Source of the DNA: Mya arenaria
Lineage: Eukaryota; Mollusca; Bivalvia; Myida; Myidae
NCBI RefSeq assembly: GCF_026914265.1
Contig: NC_069124.1
Span: forward strand, 89,246,628 to 89,310,627
Reading direction: 5' to 3'
DNA: 64,000 nucleotides
Part shown: piece by piece, positions 22,640-33,207 of the stretch
Layout: every line of letters starts with the position of its first letter
Numbering within the stretch: the first letter of the stretch is position 1
Position numbers and translations under genes: made by a program
Notes under the pieces: model-generated
What the model saw: only the letters and a program-made list of their open reading frames with translations
Told to the model about the DNA's origin: nothing
Database searches by the model: none

Positions 22640-25600
22640 AAGATAACAGCCACTGGCGTTATACTTCAAAAAATGGCTCGAAATACACATATCACACAAA
22701 CATTCAACATTTCAACATTTTATCTGCAACATTTTTCATTTTTCAAAAAAATACTCAGATGTACAAAAATAATGCAAAACATGAACAGCAAATTCACAAA
22801 TTCTGCTGTGTTGAAATTTAAAAAATCAAACATGAGATTGTATGAAAAAGCTTCTTTTTTATTTTCAAACATGTTAAATCTCACGATCATAAGCCATATG
22901 TACAAAAATAATGCAACTCTGAATTGTAATTTCATGCTCTCAACAAAAAAATATGCATCGAAAATTGTGAAAAATTGTGAAAATCTAGAAGTTGACGAGA
23001 GATCTCAAGATTTCAAAAAACGAACTATAGGCTTTATTTCACACAATACTTCATGAAAAAAAAATCAAATCTTCATAATGTTCATAATCTAGAAATTAAC
23101 GAGGTATCTCAAGATTTCATAAAAAAATTATAGGCTCCATTTATTCAAAATTATAGGCTCATGCAACTCCTTCAAAAAAATAACAAATTTCAATAATGTG
23201 GACCCACGTCCATGAAACCTGAAAAATTGATAATTTACTGACACTGGCGTTCACACAAGATTTCACGAAAAAGTTATAATCTTCATGATATCAACAATCA
23301 TACATCATAAGAACTCTGAATGACAATTCTATGGTCTGAACATTCGAATATTTTGAAAATCTAGAAATTAACGTTGGATCTCAAGATTTCAAAAATCGAA
23401 CTATAGGCTACATTCTTCAAAAATTATAGGCTTCATAAAACTCACTCAAACACTCAGATTTCAAAACCTTCAACATTTGTGCTCTGAAACTAGCGTTCAC
23501 ACCAGTTTTCATGAGAAAAAAAATTAAAATCTTCATATTGTTGAAAATCTAGAAATTAACGCGGGATCTCAAGATTTCAAAAAAAAATTATAGGCTTCAT
23601 TTATCCAAAAAATTATAGGCTCATGCAAATCTTTCAAAAAATTATAGGCACATGCAAATCTCACAGATCTCACAATCATAAGCCATATGCACAAAACATG
23701 CAGCTAAGTCCATGAAACATGAAAAAATGATATCTTTCTGAGACTGGCGTTCACACAATATCTCATGAAAAAAATCAAATCTTCATATTGTTGAAAAATT
23801 ATAGGCTCATACAAATCTCTCAAAAAAATTACAAATCTCACAATCATAAGCCATACCTTCAACATTTGTGCTCTGAAACTAGCGTTCATACCAGTTTTCA
23901 TGAGAAAAAAATTAAAATCTTCATATTGTCGAAAATCTAGAAATTAACGCGTGATCTCAAGATTCCAAAAAAAAATTATAGGCTTCATTTATTCAAAAAA
24001 TTATAGGCTCATGCAAATCTTTCAAAAAATTATAGGTTCATGCAAACCTCTCAAAAAATTACAAATCTCACAATCATAAGCTATATGCACAAAAAACACC
24101 AAGTCCATGAAACTTGAAAAAAATTGATATCTTACTGAAACTGGCGTTCACACAAGATCTCATGAAAAAAATCAAATCTTCATAGTGTTGAAAATTATAG
24201 GTTTCATTTATTCAAAAAATTATAGGCTCATGCAAATCTTTCAAAAAATTATAGGCACATGCATATCTCTCAAAAAATTACAGATCTCACAATCATAAGC
24301 CATATGCACAAAAATGCAGCATCAAGTCCATGAAACATGAAAAATTGGTATCTTAGTGAAACTGGCGTTCACACAAGATTTCATGAAAAAAATAAAATCT
24401 TCATAATGTTCAAATTCAACAAATCAACATTTGCAGCAAATCTCTCAGATCTCACAATCATAAGCTATATGCACAAAAAACACCAAGATCATGAAACATG
24501 AAAAATTGGTATCTTACTGAAACTGGCGTTCACACAAGGTCTCATGAAAAAAATCAAATCTTCATATTGTTGAAAAATTATAGGCTCATACAAATCTCTC
24601 AAAAAATTACAAATCTCACAATCATAAGCTATATGCACAAAAAACACCAAGTCCATGAAACTTGAAAAAATTGATATCTTACTGAAACTGGCGTTCACAC
24701 AAGATCTCATGAAAAAAAAATCAAATCTTCATAGTGTTGAAAATTATAGGTTTCATTTATTCAAAAAATTATAGGCTCATGCAAATCTCTCAAAAAATTA
24801 CAAATCTCACAATCATAAGCCATATGCACAAAAAAATGCAGCTAAGTCGATGAAACATGAAAAATTGATATCTTTCTGAGGCTGGCGTTCACACAAGATT
24901 TCATGAAAAAAATCAAATCTTCATAATGTTGAAAAATTAAAGGCTCATGCAAATCTCTCAAAAAATTACAGATCTCACAATCATAAGCCATATGCACAAA
25001 AAAATGCAGCTAAGTCGATGAAACATGAAAAATTGATATTTTACTGAAACTGGCGTTCACACAAGATTTCATGAAAAAAATAAAATCTTCATAATGTTCA
25101 AATTCAACAAATCAACATTTGCAGCAAATCTCACAGATCTCACAATCATAAGCTATATGCACAAAAAACACCAAGTTCATGAAACATGAAAAATTGGTAT
25201 CTTACTGAAACTGGCGTTCACACAAGATTTCATGAAAAAAATAAAATCTGCATAATGATCAAATTCAACAAATCTACATTTGCAGCAAATCTCTCAGATC
25301 TCACAATCATAAGCTATATGCACAAAAAAAACACCAAGTCCATGAAACATGAAAAATTGATATTTTACTGAAACTGGCGTCCACACAAGATTTCATGAAA
25401 AAAATAAAATCTTCAAAATGTTCAAATTCAACAAATCGACATTTGCAGCAAATCTCTCAAATCTCACAATCATAAGCCATATGCACAAAAATGCAGCATC
25501 AAGTCCATGAAACTTGAAAAATTGATATCTTTCTGAGACTGGCGTTCATACAAGATTTTCATGAAAAAAATCAAATCTTCATAATGTTGAAAAAATTATA

Positions 25601-27530
25601 GGCTCATGCAAATCTCTCAAAAAATTACAAATCTCACAATCATAAGCCATATGCACAAAACATGCAGCTAAGTCCATGAAACATGAAAATTGATATCTTT
25701 CGGAGACTGGCGTTCACACAAGATTTCATGAAAAAAATAAAATCTTCAAAATGATCAAATTCAACAAATCGACATTTGCAGCAAATCTCTCAGATCTCAC
25801 AATCATATGCTATATGCACAAAAAACACCAAGTTCATGAAACATGAAAAATTGGTATCTTACTGAAACTGGCGTTCACACAAGATTTCATGAAAAAAATA
25901 AAATCTTCATAATGTTGAAAAAATTATAGGCTCATGCAAATATCTCAAAAAATTACAAATCTCACAATCATAAGCTATATGCACAAAAAACACCAAGTCC
26001 ATGAAACATGAAAAATTGATATTTTACTGAAACTGGCGTCCACACAAGATTTCATGAAAAAAATAAAATCTTCAAAATGTTCAAATTCAACAAATCGACA
26101 TTTGCAGCAAATCTCTCAAATCTCACAATCATAAGCCATATGCACAAAAATGCAGCATCAAGTCCATGAAACTTGAAAAATTGATATCTTTCTGAGACTG
26201 GCGTTCATACAAGATTTTCATGAAAAAAATCAAATCTTCATAATGTTGAAAAAATTATAGGCTCATGCAAATCTCTCAAAAAATTACAAATCTCACAATC
26301 ATAAGCCATATGCACAAAACATGCAGCTAAGTCCATGAAACATGAAAATTGATATCTTTCGGAGACTGGCGTTCACACAAGATTTCATGAAAAAAATAAA
26401 ATCTTCAAAATGATCAAATTCAACAAATCGACATTTGCAGCAAATCTCTCAGATCTCACAATCATATGCTATATGCACAAAAAACACCAAGTTCATGAAA
26501 CATGAAAAATTGGTATCTTACTGAAACTGGCGTTCACACAAGATTTCATGAAAAAAATAAAATCTTCATAATGTTGAAAAAATTATAGGCTCATGCAAAT
26601 ATCTCAAAAAATTACAAATCTCACAATCATAAGCTATATGCACAAAAAACACCAAGTCCATGAAACATGAAAAATTGATATTTTACTGAAACTGGCGTCC
26701 ACACAAGATTTCATGAAAAAAATAAAATCTTCAAAATGTTCAAATTCAACAAATCGACATTTGCAGCAAATCTCTCAAATCTCACAATCATAAGCCATAT
26801 GCACAAAAATGCAGCATCAAGTCCATGAAACTTGAAAAATTGATATCTTTCTGAGACTGGCGTTCATACAAGATTTTCATGAAAAAAATCAAATCTTCAT
26901 AATGTTGAAAAAATTATAGGCTCATGCAAATCTCTCAAAAAATTACAAATCTCACAATCATAAGCCATATGCACAAAACATGCAGCTAAGTCCATGAAAC
27001 ATGAAAATTGATATCTTTCGGAGACTGGCGTTCACACAAGATTTCATGAAAAAAATAAAATCTTCAAAATGATCAAATTCAACAAATCGACATTTGCAGC
27101 AAATCTCTCAGATCTCACAATCATATGCTATATGCACAAAAAACACCAAGTTCATGAAACATGAAAAATTGGTATCTTACTGAAACTGGCGTTCACACAA
27201 GATTTCATGAAAAAAATAAAATCTTCATAATGTTGAAAAAATTATAGGCTCATGCAAATATCTCAAAAAATTACAAATCTCACAATCATAAGCTATATGC
27301 ACAAAAAACACCAAGTCCATGAAACATGAAAAATTGATATTTTACTGAAACTGGCGTTCACACAAGATTTCATGAAAAAAATCAAATCTTCATAATGATC
27401 AAATTCAACAAATCGACATTTGCAGCAAATCTCACAGATCTCACAATCATAAGCCATATGCACAAATTCCACCAAGTCCATGAAACTTGAAAAAAAATGA
27501 TATTTTGCTGAAACTAATTTCACATAATCT
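22640..27530. repeat. AT-rich tandem array with 659-bp higher-order repeat
   Basis: About 4.9 kb of diverged copies of a ~170-bp unit containing CTCACAATCATAAGCCATAT, GAAACTGGCGTTCACACAAG and TTATAGGCTCATGCAAATCT. On the right side a larger period is clear: the marker GCAGCATC recurs at 25493, 26152 and 26811, giving a 659-bp higher-order repeat in at least three near-identical copies. Open frames inside are repeat artefacts. Related structured blocks bracket the array on both sides. Confidence 0.9.
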
Positions 27531-27713
27531 TCATAGAAAAACTACTTCATTCACAGATTTCAAAATCTCGAGCCATTTGTACAATAATAATGCGGAATCA
27601 AGTGATAATTCTGGAACTATTTCATATGAGCGTATAAATAAAAACGGTAAAAAAAATAGTCCTAACCATTTATGTACAATTATAATGCGATGCGCATTAA
27701 TTTTGGCCATCGG

Positions 27714-27721
27714 GTATATAA
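27714..27721 (+). promoter_or_regulatory. TATA box ahead of the structured region
   Basis: TATATAAG in the context GGGTATATAAGCTCC, followed by about 1.3 kb that has no good ORF but several strong inverted repeats. Its position suggests a transcript starting near 27745-27755. Confidence 0.45.
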
Positions 27722-27749
27722 GCTCCACATTTTTCAATATTCGTCATTC

Positions 27750-29050
27750 CAGTAGCAAGCTCTTAACTCAGAAGTGCTGTTAGTCTGCTGGGAGCCCAAA
27801 GTGGGTTTGAACTTCTCAGATTTCTCCTCGCACTATGAACTTGGTGCATCAGAGATACAGAGAAAATATCTGAGAGGTTTTTTGACCTTCTGGTTTGAAC
27901 ATGAGAACCGTATGTCGCGATACCTCATAGTTTTTCGCTCTTGAGTCTGGCCAGCTCATGTTGTCGATCACTTTGACATCGCCTGACGAATACGATCATT
28001 CTCTGTGATAGCCATTAGATCATATACAAAAAGCGATTTTGGCAAGTGATTTGTTATTTGCGTCTGGTAGCATGAGCATAGAAGTATAGCTTCGACGAGA
28101 TTTGTTTCTCATTGCTCAATATGCTACGGTCTTGGATGCAATGCAATGATTTTGTCAACTTCGCAAAAACATTTTGGTAAAAGTAAAATTTGAGAGGCTA
28201 CCATGAGTATGGAGGTGTCGTTAGACCAGCTTAGTATTGGTGTAAGGTGATGTACAGTACCAATACTAGGAACCGCTCATGGTCATCATGTCGCGCTACA
28301 GGCAATGAAAAATAGGGAGTGGCAACCTCTATGCTCACGAGTACCCCTTTTCTGTACGCTAGTGCATGCATAGAGAGTGGACGAAGCGAATGGGGCGCTA
28401 GTCCTAAGTGTGCCCTGTCGAGTAGTTGCCTTTAGCGCTGCCTCAGTTTTTTTTCAAAATTCAAAATTCAATCGCTTCTTTGCTCAGAAGTTGCGATACA
28501 TAAAAGGAAATGCTTTCTGAGATTAAAGTTAGCATTTCCTGCCTGCAAGTAAAGCGAGCAAATATGCCTCTATGTGCTTAAGAGGTGTGTTTGAAAGTGA
28601 ACTCTGTAGCCTTCTCTTAGATCAAAAGAGAAATAAGTCTACGAGTTTTCGAGCCTAGCTTGTGGTTGAGGTACTTGAAGTTGATCGCAGAAATCCCTTC
28701 TTTGATCGGACAATGCGGCTGAGGCACTCGATTCTTGCCCCAGTACAGGCCTTCTTGTATCAGACATCACTTGTTCGGCGTTGTACCTACAACGAGTCAG
28801 CAATACCCCGTTTGTTACACCCGAGTAGTCCAGCACTCTACATTATAGGTGTAACAAATTGTAGAAGGTCGCCTGGAAGGCCTCTAATGGGTGCTGATTT
28901 TGCGTAGTGTATGACACTAGGAAAATAGGTTTCTGGCTCAGAGTTACCGTTTTCCGATCTCGCTGATGCCGTGGGTAACCTGACCAATGCCAGTCACAAG
29001 TCTGGATGAAAAACAGGGAGTGACCACATTGCATAACAAAAATACTTTTC
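27750..29050 (+). ncRNA. Candidate structured noncoding RNA locus
   Basis: A TATA box precedes a run of inverted repeats: CTCAGAT (27815-27821) with ATCTGAG (27868-27874); ACCATGAG (28200-28207) with CTCATGGT (28276-28283), enclosing AGTATTGGT (28233-28241) with ACCAATACT (28259-28267); an 11-bp perfect stem TTTGTTACACC (28811-28821) with GGTGTAACAAA (28848-28858); and a GTTACC/GGTAAC stem near 28945-28980. The segment ATGAAAAATAGGGAGTGGC near 28306 recurs as ATGAAAAACAGGGAGTGAC near 29007. A T-run at 28447-28454 could end a Pol III transcript. Small frames in the region carry no domain. One long RNA, several small RNAs, or remains of a repeat are all possible. Confidence 0.4.
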
Positions 29051-29471
29051 ACATTGAATGTTTGACATTATAACAATTGTAAACATTTGCTTGTGTTTGA
29101 TTTCATGAAAACAATTGTGTATAATTATGTATATTGATATGTTTGCAATGTTATGAATACTATGCATGTTTGTACTTTGTTATCTGCTTACATTTTGAAT
29201 AAAACATAAACTGAAATTAGAAGCATTAGTTGTATATGAGAAATTTTCAATAGTTATGCAACGATTGAGTGAAACAAAATTTAAGCATCATGAAGACTTT
29301 CGTCTTTTGAAATGCTTCAAACTGCAAAGCTCACTTCACTTTCACGTGAAAGCAATTTTTAAATTTCATCTCATATTTTTCAAAATCTTCAAACATAAGA
29401 AAAAACTCATGTTTCCTTTACATTATAATTTCAAGCTCTTATAATCTTCACTTCTCAGCTCATTTGCACCA
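29051..29471. other. AT-rich spacer before the tRNA pair
   Basis: No gene supported. The last ~60 bp before the first tRNA are repeated before the second one, so they belong to the duplicated tRNA unit. Confidence 0.5.
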
Positions 29472-29553
29472 AGTACGGTGGCCGAGTGGTTAAGGCGTTG
29501 GACTCAAGTTCCAATGGACAATGTCCGCGTGGGTTCGAACCCCACCCGTACTA
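29472..29553 (+). tRNA. tRNA-Leu (anticodon CAA)
   Basis: 82 nt including the discriminator base. The acceptor stem AGTACGG pairs perfectly with CCGTACT. The D arm contains GGCCGAGTGG (A box) and the T arm contains GGTTCGAACCCC (B box). The anticodon stem-loop TTGGA-CTCAAGT-TCCAA gives CAA. A variable arm (TGGACAATGTCCG) marks a class II tRNA. It has no intron, although animal tRNA-Leu(CAA) genes usually carry one. The gene was probably derived from, or gave rise to, the TAA neighbour by a single anticodon change. Confidence 0.95.
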
Positions 29554-29701
29554 ATACTTTTGCATTTAAGGCAATTGTCCATTCGACTAAGAGTAACTGC
29601 AAAGTTTTGTAAGGAATACATGAGCAATTTGGCAGATCGTATGGCCTTTGCATTATAATTTCAAGCTCTTATAATCTTCACTTCTCAGCTCATTTGTACC
29701 A

Positions 29702-29783
29702 AGTACGGTGGCCGAGTGGTTAAGGCGTTGGACTTAAGTTCCAATGGACTATGTCCGCGTGGGTTCGAACCCCACCCGTACTA
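29702..29783 (+). tRNA. tRNA-Leu (anticodon TAA)
   Basis: 82 nt, nearly identical to the CAA gene 230 bp upstream: same acceptor stem, D arm, T arm and class II variable arm (TGGACTATGTCCG). The anticodon loop CTTAAGT gives TAA. The body closely follows the metazoan nuclear tRNA-Leu(TAA) pattern. About 60 bp of 5' flank is shared with the first copy, so the pair is a tandem duplication. Confidence 0.95.
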
Positions 29784-29852
29784 ATATATTTTGCATTTTG
29801 GCTGACATGCGATTAGTATCCAAGATATTTCGTAATTTGGCATCACCTCAGC

Positions 29853-30047
29853 ATGAAACAAGAAACGCGACAAGAGTTGCAACTACAAAACGATGAAAAA
29901 AACCTTTGTCAAATTTGTGTTACGGACAAAAAGTGTATTGTGTTTACGCCTTGTGGCCATTTGACTTGTCATGAATGTTCAATCAAAACTAGTAAATGCT
30001 ATTTTTGTAGAACTGTTGTTATCGGAAAATATCAAATTTATGAATAA
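29853..30047 (+). CDS. Small RING-finger protein (IAP-type RING)
   Basis: 64 residues. Residues 19-56 form a C3HC4 RING: CQIC, then CGHLTCHEC, then CYFC, closing with a VIGKYQIYE tail much like the RING at the end of IAP proteins. There is no BIR domain in front. RING domains of this type act as E3 ubiquitin ligases or as dimerising partners of IAPs. AATAAA overlaps the stop codon (30043-30048). It is the first gene after the tRNA-Leu pair and may have arisen by copying the C-terminus of an IAP such as the one at 32291. Confidence 0.8.
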   Translation: MKQETRQELQLQNDEKNLCQICVTDKKCIVFTPCGHLTCHECSIKTSKCYFCRTVVIGKYQIYE

Positions 30048-30310
30048 ACCGTAAACCGTAATCAATTATTTGTATTTTTGCTTTCTGTTTATTTCATTTA
30101 CATAGAAAGGTGAACTGTGTTAATCACTCAAACACTACCAGTTCTGATTCACACAGTTATGCTGTAGACAGCCGCAATACGCTAGTTAGCTCAAATTTCT
30201 AACATTGGTTTGCAAAGTTGTTGAATGCAAGTTCGAGAAATAATGTATACGCTTTTTAGAGTACTTCAAACTATTTAAACATACAGTAGTGACTGTACTT
30301 TTCACTAACT

Positions 30311-30610
30311 ATGGCAAAACGATATACTGACATCGTTGGGTTTGCTGGACTACAATACAATGATTATTTCAAAAGGTTCTGTTGGGAATGCCAATTGTGT
30401 TGTGCTGGAGTCTTTACGTTAGAACCTTGTCAACGACATGATCTTTTGAACATTTTCCCTCCAGCTGGCTACTGCCAAAACTGTTTTAAGTATGTGTGGT
30501 ACTGTAATGATTGTAAGGCTAATGGAACGCCACCAAAAGTGCGAATGAGAAACTATTGTTTGTCATGTTTCTTCCACCGATTTGAAAATCTTGCAATCTT
30601 GGCCGGCTAA
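30311..30610 (+). CDS. Small Cys-rich zinc-binding protein
   Basis: 99 residues with five Cys clusters: CWECQLCC, CQRH, CQNC, CNDC and CLSC. The spacing suits two or three zinc ions in RING- or treble-clef-like folds, but it does not match classical C3HC4 RING order. Overlapping AATAAA/AATAAAAA motifs lie 50-70 bp after the stop. Role unknown; zinc-rich small proteins are a recurring class in this window. Confidence 0.65.
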   Translation: MAKRYTDIVGFAGLQYNDYFKRFCWECQLCCAGVFTLEPCQRHDLLNIFPPAGYCQNCFKYVWYCNDCKANGTPPKVRMRNYCLSCFFHRFENLAILAG

Positions 30611-30739
30611 CCCTGACGTGGTTGAAGAAAGTTTTCGATTGATTGTGACAATTATCTTGTTTCACAAAATAAAAAATAAAAACTTGAAATAAATTACTTT
30701 GTTTTTGTATCTGATACCAAGACGCTCATTTTTTTCTCT

Positions 30740-30905
30740 GATGATTTTCAATTTTCATTTTCAATTTTCATTTTCAATTTTCATTTTCAATTTTCATTCT
30801 CAATTTTCATTTTCAATTTTCATTTTCAATTTTCATTCTCAATTTTCATTCTCAATTTTCATTCTCAATTTTCATTCTCAATTTTCATTCTCAATTTGCA
30901 CATTC
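30740..30905. repeat. 12-bp TTTTCA-type minisatellite
   Basis: About 14 tandem copies of a 12-bp unit, ATTTTCATTTTC with an ATTTTCATTCTC variant. The open frame across it is an artefact of the repeat. Confidence 0.9.
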
Positions 30906-30967
30906 GTCATTTTCATTTTCACCCTCGTGGGACTAAACCCACTCACCGCCGATATCGGGTTGTATTA

Positions 30968-31216
30968 AGCTTTTGCGCATTTCCACGATAAAGTTAGCTA
31001 GAAATTAAAGCTTTTGCGCATTTCCACGATAAAGTTAGCTAGAAATTAAAGCTTTTGCGCATTTCCACGATAAAGTTAGCTAAAAATTAAAGCTTTTGCG
31101 CATTTCCACGATAAAGTTAGCTAACAATTAAAGCTCAGTCGATTTTCTACGTTAAAGTTAGCTGAAAAAGATTGCTCTGTCGAATTTCCGCGATAAAGTT
31201 AGCTGTAAAAGAAAGC
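30968..31216. repeat. 41-bp tandem repeat
   Basis: About six copies of a 41-bp unit (AGCTTTTGCGCATTTCCACG, then ATAAAGTTAGCTAGAAATTA), the first four nearly identical and the last two diverged. It lies just 3' of the minus-strand kinase gene. Repeats of this kind are common in large DNA virus genomes as hr-like or spacer elements; no role is shown here. Confidence 0.9.
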
Positions 31217-31349
31217 TTGCTTTTTCGAGAACAATTGCTGAACAATTATCATGAACAATAAAGATAAAAAGAAGTTGTAGTTTCAACGCTATGTTTAATA
31301 TGTTTGAAACCAGAAAGGTACTATCACAAAATACATCTATCGTGATGCG

Positions 31350-32138
31350 TCAGTCACACAACCATTGATGTTGTAGTAGAGCTGAGACTTCAGGTCTTTC
31401 ACTGGGGATGGGCTCTAGGCATGCCAAAACAAAGTTGATATACTGTTCCGAAACATTGGTCCCAAACTTAAGCGCAGCTCCTTTTTCAATGACGTACGAT
31501 TCCCACGGAACATCATCGTGTAACATCTCATAGGCCATTATACCCAGTGACCAGACTGTAGACTTACGAGGGAAGCATACCTTGAACTGTCTCTCAGGAG
31601 CACGATAGGCAGGTGTGGAAACTTCATATGATTTCAAAGATATGCACTCGTCATCAGTTGGTACGCAAAACTCTAAATCACATAGGCGAACTTCTATGGT
31701 GTCTGGATCGATCAACACATTCTCTGGTTTCATGTCCATGTGCATCAATTGGCACTTGCTATCCATTTCACAAAGAATCAAAATGATTTGCCACATAATG
31801 TCTTTCACCACAGGCTCAGGGATATCAAACTTTTCCACATAGGTAAATAGGTCCATTGGCATTCTTTCAAATACCACGCTGTAATTGCTCGCTCCATTTT
31901 TGGTCTTGTCATGGTAAATCTCACAATCGACCATGTGGTTGATACCTCGTACGCCCATCTGTTGCATAAGGCAAGTGTTAGCTATCTCTGGCGGGGTTTC
32001 GCAATGTTGACTCCACCACCGACCTTGTTTTACGACAAGCTGCTTGTCACCGTTCTTGCTATGTGCCTCAAACACCTTTCCATTTCCACCCTTTCCCAGA
32101 AAATGACCTTTACTTATACGAGTAAACAGAGACGACAT
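31350..32138 (-). CDS. Small serine/threonine protein kinase 1
   Basis: 262 residues. A TATAAAAG on the minus strand (32190-32197) lies inside the upstream extension of the frame, so the ATG at 32138 (MSSLFTRISKG) is the likely start. Kinase motifs: Gly loop GKGGNGKVFE (15-24), VVK with Lys37, catalytic loop HMDMKPEN with Asp near 135, a metal-binding loop reading DLE in place of DFG, APE, and WSLGIMAYEML. The HRD Arg is replaced (HMD). It is shorter than most cellular kinases and is related to the 39978 kinase (shared VFER.P.DLF, LCD..FCV, VPW.SY), so the pair arose by duplication. Substrates unknown; a role in modifying host or viral proteins is inference. Confidence 0.85.
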   Translation of the reverse strand: MSSLFTRISKGHFLGKGGNGKVFEAHSKNGDKQLVVKQGRWWSQHCETPPEIANTCLMQQMGVRGINHMVDCEIYHDKTKNGASNYSVVFERMPMDLFTYVEKFDIPEPVVKDIMWQIILILCEMDSKCQLMHMDMKPENVLIDPDTIEVRLCDLEFCVPTDDECISLKSYEVSTPAYRAPERQFKVCFPRKSTVWSLGIMAYEMLHDDVPWESYVIEKGAALKFGTNVSEQYINFVLACLEPIPSERPEVSALLQHQWLCD

Positions 32139-32189
32139 ATTGGCTCGAGTTTGAGACGCAAATGATGACTGGAGTTCTGTTTCAGTCCC

Positions 32190-32197
32190 TTTTATAC
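32190..32197 (-). promoter_or_regulatory. TATA box for kinase 1
   Basis: Minus-strand TATAAAAG, 52 bp before the chosen ATG. It sits between the divergent kinase 1 and IAP genes. Confidence 0.65.
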
Positions 32198-32290
32198 GCA
32201 AAATATAAAATCACGTGATCACAAATATAATGAAACCATTTTAAACTATATCTGATGTCAATGAACACTTTACGAAATAAGTAAGCAAAT

Positions 32291-33181
32291 ATGGCAAGTA
32301 AGGTAACACCTACATCACTGGGCATCTTCACCACGAAGCCAAAATTTCCAAACTATGCAATACCAACAAAACGATTGGAATCCTTCACAGAATCATCAAC
32401 GCCGTGGCCAGATGCTAGTCACATTGACGTGAACGAGTTAGTATCTGCTGGCCTAGTATACTCAGGTGTGGGTGATGCTGTCCGTTGTTACCATTGCGGC
32501 GGGGGACTAAAACATTGGGAGATCGGTGATGATCCGATGTATGAACATGCGAGATGGTTTCCAACGTGTCCGCATATCGTTATTTGTAAGGGAAAAGATT
32601 ACGTTGAAAAAGCAAGGCTGGGTGAACAGCCATCCATATCAAAACAAAAGGAAAAGGTAAACCAATCCGATGAACAGGAATCATCAATTTCACGCCAAGA
32701 AACAGCCATGGAAGCAGCGGCCGAGTTTGGTTACCACATGGATTGGATACGCATAGCTGCTAGAATATACAGTGAAAGAGAAGGTCCGAATTCGCAGTTT
32801 CAAGCGAGCGATCTTATGTCAATTCTGATGGAGATGGAAGACGATCCAAGTATGGCGATAAACTATACTGCTGGTTCTGGTTCTTGCTGTGTAACTGAAC
32901 AATCCCAAGATAGTCCATCAAATGGGCTAGAAACTGATCTAGAAGCATTGCAAGAAGAAAATCAAAACCTGAAGGATAAGCAAAATTGCAAAATTTGTCT
33001 TGAATGTTTTGCCGATGTGATCTTCCTTCCTTGTGGGCATATTGTAACTTGTCCACAGTGTGCTCACGCCAACAGTCAATGCCCTATTTGTCGCAAAGAT
33101 ATATTGGGCTTAGTCAAATGTCAATTTGCTGATTTTTCTGAGAAGGATGACGATGGTGTATATAAGACATCAAATCATTAA
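32291..33181 (+). CDS. IAP: inhibitor of apoptosis with BIR, UBA-like and RING domains
   Basis: 296 residues. One BIR domain at about 28-99 has the canonical zinc set C66, C69, H86, C93 (spacing C-x2-C-x16-H-x6-C) and the GGGLKHWE turn. Residues about 143-185 resemble the UBA domain of cellular IAPs. A C-terminal RING at 233-267 reads CKIC, CGHIVTCPQC and CPIC. Proteins of this layout bind caspases or pro-apoptotic partners and act as ubiquitin ligases; several malacoherpesviruses and insect DNA viruses carry IAPs. It is divergent with kinase 1 across a ~150-bp promoter region. It could be captured from the host; the order and spacing of domains match cellular IAPs. Confidence 0.92.
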   Translation: MASKVTPTSLGIFTTKPKFPNYAIPTKRLESFTESSTPWPDASHIDVNELVSAGLVYSGVGDAVRCYHCGGGLKHWEIGDDPMYEHARWFPTCPHIVICKGKDYVEKARLGEQPSISKQKEKVNQSDEQESSISRQETAMEAAAEFGYHMDWIRIAARIYSEREGPNSQFQASDLMSILMEMEDDPSMAINYTAGSGSCCVTEQSQDSPSNGLETDLEALQEENQNLKDKQNCKICLECFADVIFLPCGHIVTCPQCAHANSQCPICRKDILGLVKCQFADFSEKDDDGVYKTSNH

Positions 33182-33207
33182 TAATATCGACAAAACAAAA
33201 ATACTGT

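Noticed and set aside
22637-27523. Several frames of 60-140 residues in the AT-rich array
   Set aside because: All repeat the same array unit with shifted frames; low complexity and no promoter or domain.
27487-27783. 98-residue plus-strand frame at the array's right edge
   Set aside because: It begins inside the repeat and covers the TATA box of the structured region; no recognisable protein features.
28639-28907. Short overlapping frames on both strands over the structured region
   Set aside because: They coincide with strong inverted repeats, which explains open frames on both strands; no domain and no matching promoter or 3' signal.
30699-30968. 89-residue Phe-rich frame
   Set aside because: It is the translation of the 12-bp TTTTCA minisatellite.
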